Shown here: piece by piece, positions 36,911 to 46,836 of the stretch | Numbering within the stretch: the stretch's first letter is position 1 | Layout: each line of letters starts with the position of its first letter | Assembly: GCA_006503475.1 (NCBI GenBank) | Contig: RSEH01000032.1 | Span: forward strand, 146,112 to 210,111 | DNA from: Stentor roeselii | Lineage: Eukaryota > Ciliophora > Heterotrichea > Heterotrichida > Stentoridae | Length of the DNA: 64,000 nucleotides | Direction: 5' to 3' | Translations under genes and position numbers: made by a program | Notes under the pieces: generated by a model | The model's database searches: none | What the model was told of the DNA's origin: nothing | What the model saw: only the letters and a program-made list of their open reading frames with translations

Positions 36911-39114
36911 TCCACAAGTTTCTGGTGAGTCATTCCAAAAGCAAACCGCGATCGAATAACAACCGAAAACTCTTTCGGAGCTTCAAAGACACCTCCAAGT
37001 GGATGCAAAGCAGTAGCAACTCTAAGCCAAAACCTTTCCTCAATTCCATCCGCCTGAAAACATCCATTAATTTCAAAGTCCGGTATCCAGATTTCCTTCA
37101 ACTCTTCAATTTTTTCCATATTCTTTAAAATTTCCTGACTTTTCTGAAACCCTTGCAAGTGATTGCCACTTGAATAAGGTATTAAAAAAACGCTATAAAC
37201 AGGGTCTTCAGTATGAAAGACATAAACGACTTCATCATTACTTTTCATGACATTGATCTGCCCGATGACTTTGGTGAACTTGACATCATTAAAAACAACA
37301 GGCAAGAATTTTTCCCAAGACAACCCAAGCGACGAGCATGAGACTGAAGTTTCTCTTTCATCTTCAAGTGAAGAGAACTCAAATTCAAGACTCGCCAAAT
37401 CTCTGCAGGCAGGTTGAAGACTAGAATCTTTTCGAAAACGAAAGGCGGGGGGTATTCCTTTGCTATTTTTTAAGATTTCACTGAATACTCCAAAAGGCTG
37501 TTGATAAGGCCGATAAGCACAAGCGATGCCGACAGCGCTGCAGAAGGACTCAGGACATTCAGGAGGCTTTGCTTGGATGCCGCAAGCGTAGGAAAGAGTG
37601 AGACTGTCGCTGAAAATAGAGAAGTTTGAAGAAATCTCTTTTTGGTTTTGATTTTGATCTGGGCGCTTCGAGCCGTGGATCTGAACAGGGATTTGATTTT
37701 GAGAGTAAATCATTTGCTTCCAACGGAAACTGTGCTTGTCGAATACCGATTTTATTGAAGGGTCGCACTCGTATTTTCCCTTGTCGTTGATACGCGTGTT
37801 GATCCCGATGCGGATTTCGATGCACGGGTAAGTCGACCACAGGTAATTTAAAAGTGCTTCGATCACTTTTTCGAAAAGCTGCAGGTTTAAAGCGGAAAGA
37901 TGAGAAATCAACAGACGGTTTTGAACTGACTTCTGGTTGTCAAGGTTTAAAGATGCCAGACCTACTGTGGTTCCTCCTGCTTTCGCCCATAGAAAAGCAG
38001 GGAATCGTAAATTCATAGCGTTTTCTATAACAGTTGATACTTTTCCCATACTTTCTTGAATCTCACTTGGCACTTTTTCTGAGAATTTCGATAAAGTCTC
38101 TGGAAAGTTACTTCCTACAGAGAAAAATTCAATTTTTTCATTAAGTAAATCGTCAATTGGAACACTTTTCGCACGGGTGACGGTTGAAGTCTCTCTTTGT
38201 CTTTCCTCAAATTCAGTGAAGGCGAAGCCTTCACTTTTAAGAACTTTTTCACAATCTTTTATTCTTTTCAGAAGATAACTGGGCAGAGGCAACTCGATTT
38301 TGCCAACTTGCCGACCATTGTTGACAAAGAAGGGGTCGTTTTGTGAGAACTCAATAAAGGCGGCCATTGGAGAAGATGAGAGAAAATGTGAGTCACGAAG
38401 CATTTTCGCCAAATAGTTCTGACCTTCCCATTCAAATTTTAGGTTGTCAGGGACACTGGGCGGGTCATGCTCATGAAGGTTTTTCCTCCAGGCCTGGACA
38501 CATTCAACGACGTGAAGACTGAGCATTCGCAAGTTGATCAAGCTTTCAACTGAGTTGTGTTTCAATGTGCTGGTCGGCACTTTGATCGAATCCGCGAAGT
38601 TCTTCAGTTCAACCAAGGAAGTCTCTCGAGCTTTTATCGCACGAAGGACAAGTTGAGTGAAATTTTTGTCATTTTTGAAAGTTTCTAACTCGGTCACCAA
38701 CGCTGTTGACTTTTTCTTCGTCGGAAGCTGGTCTATCGCGTCGAGGAAGATCTTTCTTTGAGCTAAAGGGATTTCTTTGTGGTCCCACATGAGTTCCAGG
38801 TTTTGTTTTAACTTATTGATTATTTGGTTCTTTAAAACATTTGACTTGTTTTGGAAACGGGTTGAAGTACTTGATTTTAAGTCTTTTGTTGAAGGGTCTT
38901 TTCGGGTACGAACTCGACCCACTCCTACTATTATCTTTTTTTTAGGAAGAATCACTGCGTTTTGAAGGTACCTGTCGTGGAACGCGTTGTATTCTGGAAT
39001 TTTACCAAGGTGGAAACGGTTGTCCCAGGACTGCTCTCGCTGCTTTTTGCCTTTTTTTGGCGAAAGCTTGTGAGGACGGGAACCTGGAATCCGGATGTAA
39101 CCTGTTTCGAGCAT
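36850..39114 (-). CDS. Large hypothetical protein, possible GNAT-like segment
   Basis: A 754-aa intronless protein. The basic N-terminus (PHKLSPKKGKKQREQSWDN) is followed by helical regions. About residues 365-470 (GGTTVGLASLNLDN, RLLISHLSALNLQLFEKVIE, IRIGINTRINDKGKY) have the strand-helix order of a GNAT acetyltransferase-like fold, though I cannot see a clear acetyl-CoA loop. The last 150 residues are beta-rich (VYSVFLIPYSSGNHLQGF, GVFEAPKEFSVVIRSRFAFG). No family is named with confidence; it may belong to ciliate-conserved ciliary proteins. Minisatellites of 73-75 bp lie at both its ends. Confidence 0.7.
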   Translation of the reverse strand: MLETGYIRIPGSRPHKLSPKKGKKQREQSWDNRFHLGKIPEYNAFHDRYLQNAVILPKKKIIVGVGRVRTRKDPSTKDLKSSTSTRFQNKSNVLKNQIINKLKQNLELMWDHKEIPLAQRKIFLDAIDQLPTKKKSTALVTELETFKNDKNFTQLVLRAIKARETSLVELKNFADSIKVPTSTLKHNSVESLINLRMLSLHVVECVQAWRKNLHEHDPPSVPDNLKFEWEGQNYLAKMLRDSHFLSSSPMAAFIEFSQNDPFFVNNGRQVGKIELPLPSYLLKRIKDCEKVLKSEGFAFTEFEERQRETSTVTRAKSVPIDDLLNEKIEFFSVGSNFPETLSKFSEKVPSEIQESMGKVSTVIENAMNLRFPAFLWAKAGGTTVGLASLNLDNQKSVQNRLLISHLSALNLQLFEKVIEALLNYLWSTYPCIEIRIGINTRINDKGKYECDPSIKSVFDKHSFRWKQMIYSQNQIPVQIHGSKRPDQNQNQKEISSNFSIFSDSLTLSYACGIQAKPPECPESFCSAVGIACAYRPYQQPFGVFSEILKNSKGIPPAFRFRKDSSLQPACRDLASLEFEFSSLEDERETSVSCSSLGLSWEKFLPVVFNDVKFTKVIGQINVMKSNDEVVYVFHTEDPVYSVFLIPYSSGNHLQGFQKSQEILKNMEKIEELKEIWIPDFEINGCFQADGIEERFWLRVATALHPLGGVFEAPKEFSVVIRSRFAFGMTHQKLVEDLDMPLYVFDVKPDDFIKI

Positions 39115-39153
39115 TTTATTTGATTTGGAAGTTTTTGGGACGGTTGGGGAGTT

Positions 39154-39670
39154 GATTGAGATGATGAAAGATTTAATAGAGAGAGTTTTAGGGAATTATG
39201 AATTTTATTTAACAGGTGTATTGTAAATGATTGAGAAGATGAAAGATTTGTAGAGCGAGATTTTAGGGAAGGATGAATTTTATTTATCAGATGTATCGTG
39301 AATGATTGAGAATATGGAGATTTAATAGAGTGAGTTTTAAGGGAATTATGAATTTTATTTATCAGATTATGATGAATGATTGAGAAGATGGAAGATTTAA
39401 TAGAGTGAGTTTTAAGGGAATTATGAATATTATTTATCAGATTGTGGTAAATGATTGAGAAGATGGAAGATTTAATAGAGCGAGATTTTAGGGAATTATG
39501 AATTTTATTTAACAGATTATGAATGATTGAGAAGATGAAAGATTTTATAGAGTGAGTTTTAAGGGAATTATGAATTTTATTTAACAGATTGTGGTAAATG
39601 ATTGAGAAGATGAAAGATTTTATAGAGTGAGTTTTAAGGGAATTATGAATTTTATAGATGCATGATAAAT
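39154..39670. repeat. Minisatellite of about 75 bp, 7 copies
   Basis: Units begin with GATTGAGA at 39154, 39229, 39304, 39378, 39453, 39525 and 39600 (spacing 75, 75, 74, 75, 72, 75). Each holds GATGAAAGATTT, then TAGAGYGAG, GGGAATTATGAATTTTATTT and a short variable end. Copies differ by a few substitutions and 1-3 bp indels. The array lies between the start of the 754-aa gene and the end of the next minus-strand gene, so it forms the 754-aa gene's whole upstream region. Confidence 0.92.
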
Positions 39671-39699
39671 TAGATAAATCACAACACTTTTACCTCTAG

Positions 39700-40425
39700 T
39701 TACAATATCAAGCAGCATCTTCCACATACCCTCGGCTCTTCGAAAATAATGGTACTGGTATCAGCAGCGATTCTCATTTCCCCATAAAGTTCATCAGAGT
39801 TGATCACCATTTCATCCTGTTGTTCCTTAGTTTCCAGATACTCATTTACATCCAATTGATTATTCTGCACGAATTCATTGATTTTTCCTTCTAGTTCTTT
39901 TATTTCATTTCTTTTATTTTCAATACTTTTTCCAATTCTCTGAATTTCAGACTCATAAACTTTAAGTAAATCGTTTTTCATCCGCCATTCAATGCATAAG
40001 TTGATAATTGTTTTCACTATATTTGAGTCTTTTTCCTCAATATTTGACTCAGAAATTTTTCCTTTTATTGCCGATTCAGGAATGTTGCAAGGGTCGAAAT
40101 CGTCGATTTTTGATAAAATTTCACAAAATGGTGAACTTGTTACTGCAATTGAGAAAAAATTTAACAAGTCGGACTTGTCTTGTCTTGGAAGACTGTTGAA
40201 GTCATCTTCTGATAGTTCTTTGATTTCGGAAATTTTCTCGAGTAGTTCAGTTTTGGTTTCTTGCAGGTTTCGAAAAAGGAACTCGGATTTTAGCTGAAGT
40301 TGTTTGGTTTTAAATGTTAGAGATTTGAAGACTCGACGCTCTTGAAGGAGAGATTTTTGATAGGAGAGGTAGTTTTGCTTGAAGTCTGATACGAATTGGG
40401 AAAAAGAATCTTTTTTGGATAGCAT
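39700..40425 (-). CDS. Coiled-coil protein with C-terminal CaaX prenylation motif (CLIL)
   Basis: A 241-aa protein, largely helical (YQKSLLQERRVFKSLTFKTK and IQRIGKSIENKRNEIKELEG). The C-terminus VCGRCCLIL fits CaaX with X = Leu, which predicts geranylgeranylation. Upstream Cys could be palmitoylated. This would anchor a coiled-coil tether to a membrane such as the ciliary or pellicular membrane. No GTPase motifs are present, so it is not a Ras-family protein. Confidence 0.75.
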   Translation of the reverse strand: MLSKKDSFSQFVSDFKQNYLSYQKSLLQERRVFKSLTFKTKQLQLKSEFLFRNLQETKTELLEKISEIKELSEDDFNSLPRQDKSDLLNFFSIAVTSSPFCEILSKIDDFDPCNIPESAIKGKISESNIEEKDSNIVKTIINLCIEWRMKNDLLKVYESEIQRIGKSIENKRNEIKELEGKINEFVQNNQLDVNEYLETKEQQDEMVINSDELYGEMRIAADTSTIIFEEPRVCGRCCLIL

Positions 40426-40507
40426 GCTAATTATGATTATTCGTTATTCCTCCATTTAACTACCCAACTTAACCACTAAATCTTCTAGACTTATCACAAC
40501 CCAATTC

Positions 40508-41320
40508 TCACTTTCCTTCAAGACTAGGAGCAATACTATAAACAGAAGGATCAATTTTCTTTTCCTTCAAAATCCTGCATCGTCCTTTAATCTGTTCCAA
40601 CTTCCTAATCCTCAAATCTCCAGGATTAGTCCCTTGTATTTCACAAAACCTTTTATATTCCTCAAAAACAACAGTGATCAACTCATAAACCAAAGCACAA
40701 GCAGTGTTAAACTTAGAGCAAAACTTCGATTTAACAACAACATTAAACTCAGGTTCATAAATGATTCTCAACTCAATCAAATCTTTTGGTCTTTCAGGTA
40801 TTCCAACATCTTTAGCACAGATTTCAACGATTTTCTTAAAATTGCATCCTTTAGCGCCTAAGATCTTTTCTTTTAGATGAAAATTGTCAGAATCTTGAAG
40901 ATTTATCGGAAACCTCGCAATGTACTTTAAAGATTCAGGAGGCTCTGCCTTTATATTTGCAGCTTTTCTGATGACTGGTACGAAAACTTCTGGAGTTGGA
41001 ACTATTTCAAAAGCCATTTCGGCCTCTTTGCTTTTTACCCAGTCGACTTTCAATTGGAAGCCAATGTCGTCGAAGGTGATGGAGTCCATTGTTTCCTTTG
41101 CAATCATTGCTTCGTATGAGTGGGCGTATGTTACGAAGTACCCACCGTCACGCATCTCGAAGGAATCTACCTGTCCGAAGGTCTCGACTAGTTTTTGGAT
41201 TTGGTTTTCTGTCGCGATTCCTGAGAGGCAGTGGATTTCTAAAGTTTTTAGATTCACTGAAAGACCTGATTGCTGCATCACGATCTTTACGTTTCGGGAA
41301 AGGTCACGAATAGATTCCAT
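40508..41320 (-). CDS. RRM-KH RNA-binding protein (paralog of the gene at 34701)
   Basis: A 270-aa protein. An RRM-like fold at about residues 25-95 (TLEIHCLSGIATENQIQKLV, FGQVDSFEMRDGGYFVTYA) is followed by a KH domain at about 140-235 with the G-x-x-G loop in KEKILGAKGCNFKKIVEIC. It shares domain order, a DLRIRKL-type C-terminal motif and the FKKIVE/MKKIIE helix with the gene at 34701, although overall identity is low, so the duplication is old. Role: RNA binding, probably mRNA regulation. Confidence 0.8.
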   Translation of the reverse strand: MESIRDLSRNVKIVMQQSGLSVNLKTLEIHCLSGIATENQIQKLVETFGQVDSFEMRDGGYFVTYAHSYEAMIAKETMDSITFDDIGFQLKVDWVKSKEAEMAFEIVPTPEVFVPVIRKAANIKAEPPESLKYIARFPINLQDSDNFHLKEKILGAKGCNFKKIVEICAKDVGIPERPKDLIELRIIYEPEFNVVVKSKFCSKFNTACALVYELITVVFEEYKRFCEIQGTNPGDLRIRKLEQIKGRCRILKEKKIDPSVYSIAPSLEGK

Positions 41321-41725
41321 TATTTTAGAGGAAGGAATTTTTTTATTTGGAATTAGGTTGTTTAGAACTAGAATATTTTGAACTTTTTTATGAGAAATTT
41401 TAGATTTTATTTTGTTTAATGTTTTTTTTATTAGGGATAGATGATTGTTTTACTATTTGTTTAACTTAGGTTTCACAAATTTAGCAATTTACTGATGAGA
41501 AGATTTTGGGTCACTTAAAATGAAATTGAAAAATGCAGGTCAGTAGAGATAATTAATAATTAGAGGATAAAATTGTTGAATGGTTTCATAGTTTTATAGT
41601 TATATCAAGATAATAATTATAGATTAGTTTGGTAGATAAAAAAGGAATTTCTGATGTGTTCTGAAAATTTATCTAATCTTCATTTTTTTATCATTCTTAA
41701 ACCAATTAATCAAAATGCTCTTATA
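41321..41725. other. Intergenic spacer between divergent genes
   Basis: A 405-bp very AT-rich spacer. A 24-codon in-frame extension (from 41654) of the next gene lies inside it but is judged untranslated because TTATA sits right before the ATG at 41726. No other feature was seen. Confidence 0.45.
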
Positions 41726-42463
41726 ATGTCTTCCGATCAAATGAACGAACTAGAAAAAGAATTACAGAACATCGATAGTCGAAGTGAGGGAGAAATTCCT
41801 CATCAAGATGATTTTGGGAACACTTTATTCACAAGAAGTCTGGAAGATATGTTAATTTTAGAAGACTATACCAGAGTAACAAATACTACAAGATCTAAAC
41901 TCAAGAAAGGTTTGAACCCGCTCAGAAAATTTATTAAAGTCCCTAAGAACCCAAGCCTTGATGTTTTTAGTAGTGGGAAAATCAAAGCCAACTACCCAAA
42001 AAAGGAGTACTATATACTCGGGATCATAAGGAAGTTCCAGAAAGCGTTTAAGTCTGGAATGGAGTTTTTCAAAAAACAGAACATATTAAAAGTTAGAAAT
42101 CTTTATATGTACTTCCAAAAATATCATGATATTTTTGAAATCAAGAACAAGATTCTTTTAAGGCCTGTGCAAGACAAGAAGAAAACTACTACTCCTGAGC
42201 AGATTTGCACTTCCTGCCAATCTTATAATAATGCGTTTATCCTTATTTATTTAGGCGATGAAATTGTCAAAGAAGGGTTTTTTTATTTTGTTGATTACAT
42301 GTACACTATAAGTGAATCACGGAGCCTTCAAGAATTAAAAGAAAGATTCAAGTTTAATTGCTGCAACAGAATTCGATGTTCGAAGGAATGCGCGATTAAG
42401 TGGAAGGAACTGAAATATGCAACGAAAACTTCATTAATTGGGAACTTTGATGAAGATAGTTAA
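41726..42463 (+). CDS. Hypothetical protein with paired-cysteine motifs
   Basis: A 245-aa protein starting MSSDQMNELEKELQNID. Basic helical middle (KFQKAFKSGMEFFKKQNI). The C-terminal third has CTSCQSY and CCNRIRCSKEC clusters that could bind zinc. No family is recognised. I chose the ATG at 41726 over the in-frame ATG at 41654 because the window-wide TATAA-ATG pattern (CTTATAATG) fits only the former. Confidence 0.65.
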   Translation: MSSDQMNELEKELQNIDSRSEGEIPHQDDFGNTLFTRSLEDMLILEDYTRVTNTTRSKLKKGLNPLRKFIKVPKNPSLDVFSSGKIKANYPKKEYYILGIIRKFQKAFKSGMEFFKKQNILKVRNLYMYFQKYHDIFEIKNKILLRPVQDKKKTTTPEQICTSCQSYNNAFILIYLGDEIVKEGFFYFVDYMYTISESRSLQELKERFKFNCCNRIRCSKECAIKWKELKYATKTSLIGNFDEDS

Positions 42464-43024
42464 TTAAAAGATTTAGTTTACACATTTAAATGATGAGTAT
42501 GATGATTTATTTTATGAATTTTTTCTATATTATTGATCTTATCCGAGAATCATCAAGCAGCCTATTAATTGATTTTTAATCATGATAGAATATATAGATA
42601 AATATATGTTTTTAAATTGACTATTAAAAGGAATAATTTGAAGTTTGTTTTCTTACCATTATAAGGATATCTATAATTTAGATAGTGGAGATTTGTATGA
42701 AAATATTGTTCTTACTATAGGAAAATAAAGATAAAGATATTAAGTTGGATTTTTATTGTATTAGATACATTTTAATCATTTAGAACTTAAAGAAACTTGA
42801 AAATATTTATCAGATTGGTTTAAGAAGTTTTATAATATTTTTTTGATAGAATGCTGCCTAAATAGCTCTGAAACTTACAGTGGCAAATACATTGAAAAAA
42901 TATTTATGTGAAAATTTCAAAAAAGATAACTTAATTGTAAATTGAGCTATTTTGGGCTAATTATGATGAATTCAAATATGAAATATCCAATATTAAACAC
43001 TTACTTTCAAAGTTTTATCTATAA
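42464..43024. other. Intergenic spacer
   Basis: A 561-bp AT-rich spacer between convergent genes. No coding frame or RNA structure is supported. Confidence 0.45.
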
Positions 43025-43903
43025 CTAGTAATTATTTCTTCTTTGAGTAAAAGGGTATTGAGATGAATTATTTTCTAAAGTTTTTGCTGATTGTCTAAAT
43101 ACTCTTCCATTTCCTTGAGAATTACTGTATTGATTGAATTTTGGGTATTCATTATTCTCTTTTGTTGTAATTTGGGTCGGGAGCACCTGATTAGTATTTT
43201 GAGCTATTCTATCAGAAGGATTTTTAGATAAACATAGGTGCCCTTGTTTTTGTACTTTGCATGCAACAATGAAGAATAGAAAAATCTGAATAGCCAAAAT
43301 TACTAAAGAAACTAAAGCAATGATTAAACCATATTCGGCACAGAGTTCAGGGTTATCACCATTGATAGGAAAATCATCACAATTTCCAAACTTCGTGTTA
43401 GTAAGCACAACATAAATAATAATAGCAATAATCTGCGATAATAGTGAAATACAAGAGCAAAGATAAGTAAAGCTTATGCATTTCCCATTATTGCAATATA
43501 TAGCCATTGTAAAGAACCAGAAAAAGGCAGCTCCTGCAGCTGTAGCTTCTAATCCAACAAACATTCTCCCAGCTCTGTAAAGGTTTTTAAACATGTTGCA
43601 GAGTGACTCAAAAAGTAAAATAGATATTTTATTTCCAAAAAGTTTTGCTAAATCATATAAGTCACAAAAGTCATCTGATAAATCTTCATAACTATCATCA
43701 TCATCATAGGAGGTAAAATTCAAGTCGTAAGATTTTAGCAGACTTCCTGTAAAATACTTATCTCCATCGATGTCTTTCCCAGAAACCCACTTAGGAACTA
43801 GGATTGAAACTATCATTCCGACTACTGCTATGATATTCATTAGAAAAAAGAATATCCACCATGACCTGAATGTGATTCCCATCCACTTGGAAATTAAAGA
43901 CAT
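43025..43903 (-). CDS. Four-pass membrane protein, claudin/PMP22-like topology, copy 1
   Basis: A 292-aa protein with four membrane spans at about 14-38 (WWIFFFLMNIIAVVGMIVSI), 115-138, 148-172 and 195-220. A large first extracytosolic loop contains acidic repeats (SYDDDDSYEDLSDDFCDLYD) and Cys; a shorter second loop has paired Cys (CDDFPINGDNPELCAEYG). The C-terminal tail is polar, Asn/Gln-rich and cytosolic. This arrangement is that of tetraspan claudin/PMP22-type proteins, but the W-GLW-C-C signature is absent. It is a clear paralog of the gene at 45958, same strand and same length, with a more AT-rich sequence. Confidence 0.8.
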   Translation of the reverse strand: MSLISKWMGITFRSWWIFFFLMNIIAVVGMIVSILVPKWVSGKDIDGDKYFTGSLLKSYDLNFTSYDDDDSYEDLSDDFCDLYDLAKLFGNKISILLFESLCNMFKNLYRAGRMFVGLEATAAGAAFFWFFTMAIYCNNGKCISFTYLCSCISLLSQIIAIIIYVVLTNTKFGNCDDFPINGDNPELCAEYGLIIALVSLVILAIQIFLFFIVACKVQKQGHLCLSKNPSDRIAQNTNQVLPTQITTKENNEYPKFNQYSNSQGNGRVFRQSAKTLENNSSQYPFTQRRNNY

Positions 43904-45957
43904 TTATTTATTTTATTAGAAGTATGAAAAAATTCTAAAATCTTCTAGAAAGTTTTCATATAAATTTTTAGTTGATATGGGAAGTGAACACAAGACTGAG
44001 AATAGATAAAGAATTTCAAGAAGGATAAAATAATTAGAGGGCTATAATCAATCATTGATCATTTATGAGCATATTGGTGATGTTGTAATTATTATATCAA
44101 AGATTGTAATTGCAAGTTAAGAATGCAGGATAACAAGGCGTGATCAGATTTAAGGTTTGATTGAATTTAAAGAAAGAGTAAGATAAAAAAGCAGGATATA
44201 AAATTGTATATGCTCACAAACTCAAAGGAAATAATAATCCCACATATTAGTACTCTTGAAATGACAAAATTAAAGGCAAACAAATCAATCAACATCAATT
44301 CATACCGCTTCAAAGAAAAAGTGATTATATACCTAATTATAGACAAGAAGAATTGAAATTACTGTGAAATTTATCATCTAAATATTCGATTTGGCTAATG
44401 AAATATCTATCTTATTTTACAATGATAATATAAAGATGATGAATAAATATAAAATGATGAATGAATAGAATTTTTAAAAGCAGAATAGTTATAGATTATA
44501 TGTTAATTAGAAACATCATTCAATCAAACTATTGGGTTAATTAGTGCATATTTAATTATCATTTGTCCTTATTTCCAGTTGAAGTTCCAGGCGAGCATCG
44601 ATTAAATCATTATTCAATATCAAAAGAAATTATGGTTTAATCAGGAGAGTCAACAATTTATCAAGCAAAACAAGGCAAAGATTCAATTTATTTAAGAATT
44701 AATAAATAAATTACTTGTGAAAATTTATAATTTAAACGAAAATAAAGAGATGAAATTGCACATCTTAGAGACTTGATTCGAGAATGAGAAGATCATAGCA
44801 AAGAATAGAAGAATAAAATAAAGTACTAGAACCCAGAACAAATTAAATATCATAGTTATAAGAAGACAATGAATTATTCAGAATGAATAATTAGCCAATC
44901 AATAAACATCAGAATAATTAAAAAAAATGGAAGTGCAAATCTAAAGTTTGTAAAATTTTATACTGTTGAGAGTTTGATCTTTTTAAATTACTATATGATT
45001 CAGTATAGATATTGGATGTGAACCTGGCTTCTAGAGTAAAATTTATCAGATCTTTATAATCTTGAATGAGCTTTATATTATTGCTTATTATATTTATCTA
45101 CTAATTACGATGTTTAATAGTTTATCCAGAAGCCTGAAAATACAAAATTTTCATTATGATTATCATTTCAACACTTGCAAAATGTGCAGTGTTCAATTCT
45201 ATCGATGGAATCAGGAAATTATAACAATTTATCAAGAAAAAAATCTAGTTATCCCTGGGTTGAATATTTCTTCAAGTTTAACAAAGATGGATGATGTGCC
45301 AACTGATAAATTTGCTTTAGAGTAGAAAACTAACAAGAGATAATATTAATTGTTTTCAAGTTTTGTAAATCTTATAAAATTTATTTAATTGTAAAATTCT
45401 ACATTTAAGCTATTAGTTAAATTTTATTCATCTCTTCAATGATTTAATTGGGTAGCTCAACAATTTCATATTAAAATATACTATAAAAATTTAGTTATCT
45501 TGGTTTTTTTTTACGAAAATGGTTATTCAAGACAAATATTATTAAATCTTGAATATCAAATTACTTATATATTAAAAACATCTATATCCTAATATTCTAA
45601 AAGTTTCAAAGTTAAGAGGAAGATCTGATTTTTAAATTTAAGTTTATAAATATTGAAATAAAAATGATTGACATCACTAATAATCCTTATTAAACATTCA
45701 GAAAACTTAGCAAATCAAAAGAACTTGCTTTAAATATTCGAATAGATTTGGTTATATTTTAAGAAACTAGTTCTAAATAGATAAGCAAACTTTAATACAC
45801 TAGCAAAGATATTATTTCAAAGTACTCTATTCCAGGTTATACTCCAAAATATCGACTGATCATTAAATGATCTTAAATTAATTTTTTCTTCATCATTCTA
45901 TCTAAATAAAAAAATCCACTTCTTTTCCTTAAATCTAAATAATTCACTAGAAATACT
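43904..45957. other. Long AT-rich spacer between tetraspan paralogs
   Basis: A 2054-bp spacer without an intact gene. The plus strand from about 44579 to 45327 gives coding-like stretches interrupted by many stops (annotated separately). The rest is AT-rich with scattered A/T runs. Confidence 0.5.
44579..45327 (+). pseudogene. Possible decayed gene
   Basis: One plus-strand frame gives long protein-like stretches such as EVPGEHRLNHYSISKEI, GESTIYQAKQGKDSIYLRIN and RDEIAHLRDLIRE, separated by single in-frame stops (TAA, TAG, TGA). Over about 108 codons G is commonest at codon position 1 (24) and rarest at position 3 (11). That is a weak coding-like bias, and the stop frequency is not below chance. 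No homolog is identified, and an 87-codon frame in another phase overlaps (45062-45325). Treat as tentative. Confidence 0.22.
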
Positions 45958-46836
45958 TCACTTATTTATTCTTCTCGTAAACTGATTAGAGAATTGATAA
46001 GAGTTATTTTCTTGACTTCTATTAGACGGTCTGAACACCCGACTGGTTTCATGAGTTTTAATGAACTGATTATTCTGCTTGACTTCCACATTTTCCTTCG
46101 TCTTGACTTGAGAAGGCATCACTGCCGATGTATTTTGAGGAAAAGCATCTGACTCGTTTTTCGACAAGCTTAGGTGGCCGAGTTTTTGCACTTTGCAAGC
46201 AACAACAAAAAACAAAATATTGACTAAAGCCAAAGTTGCCAAAACACTCAAAGCAATGATCGGGCCATAATCAGCGCAGAGTTCAGGGTCATCACCGTTA
46301 TTTGGGAAATCATCACAAGAAGAGAACTTCAAGTGGGTTAAAACAACGTAGATAACGACAGCGAGTATCTGAGATATCAGTGAAATGCAGGAGCATAGAT
46401 AAGTCAATGCGATTCCTTTTCCTTTACTGCAGTAGACAGCCATGAAGATTACCCAGAAGACTGTAGCTCCTGCAGCTGTCGCTGCAAGTCCAATGAACAT
46501 CCTTCCGGCTTTGTAAAGATTTTTAGATAATTTGCATAATGACTCGTAGGCTAAACTAGAAGTACTCTCGGGATTATCCTTTAAAGTATCATAAATGTCA
46601 CAAAAGTAATCAGATAGGTCCTCGTAGCTGTCTTCTTCATCAACAAGCTTTAAGTCGAACTCATGAGATTGCAACAGTCCTCCTTCAAAGTACTTTTTTC
46701 CGTCATTTTCTCCGAAGACCCACCTCGGGATGATTATTGAAACTATCATCCCCGCTGTTATCAGAATGTTTAGAAGGAAGAAGATAGTCCACCATGATCT
46801 GAAAGTTAATCCCATCCATTTGACGGTCTGATACAT
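45958..46836 (-). CDS. Four-pass membrane protein, claudin/PMP22-like topology, copy 2
   Basis: A 292-aa paralog of the gene at 43025 with matching spans (WWTIFFLLNILITAGMIVSI first) and the same acidic loop (SYEDLSDYFCDIYDTLKD). It shares NLYKAGRMFIGLAATAAGA, the paired-Cys second loop (CDDFPNNGDDPELCADYG) and a polar tail. Conservation is strongest in spans and loops and weak in the tail, as expected for duplicates under selection. CTATATAA precedes the ATG. Function unknown; cell-surface or vesicle membrane is likely. Confidence 0.8.
   Translation of the reverse strand: MYQTVKWMGLTFRSWWTIFFLLNILITAGMIVSIIIPRWVFGENDGKKYFEGGLLQSHEFDLKLVDEEDSYEDLSDYFCDIYDTLKDNPESTSSLAYESLCKLSKNLYKAGRMFIGLAATAAGATVFWVIFMAVYCSKGKGIALTYLCSCISLISQILAVVIYVVLTHLKFSSCDDFPNNGDDPELCADYGPIIALSVLATLALVNILFFVVACKVQKLGHLSLSKNESDAFPQNTSAVMPSQVKTKENVEVKQNNQFIKTHETSRVFRPSNRSQENNSYQFSNQFTRRINK

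Noticed and set aside
36850-39114. Serpin identity of the C-terminal third
   Set aside because: A few strand-like segments recall serpins, but the hinge, reactive loop and conserved C-terminal motif are absent.
39154-39670. Minisatellite as telomeric or transposon terminal repeat
   Set aside because: The unit is about 75 bp, not a short telomere repeat, and no transposase or target duplication is seen nearby.
41654-41725. In-frame upstream ATG extending the 41726 gene by 24 residues
   Set aside because: The extension is AT-driven (Phe/Ile/Leu/Asn). The downstream ATG has the TATA-ATG context found across the window.
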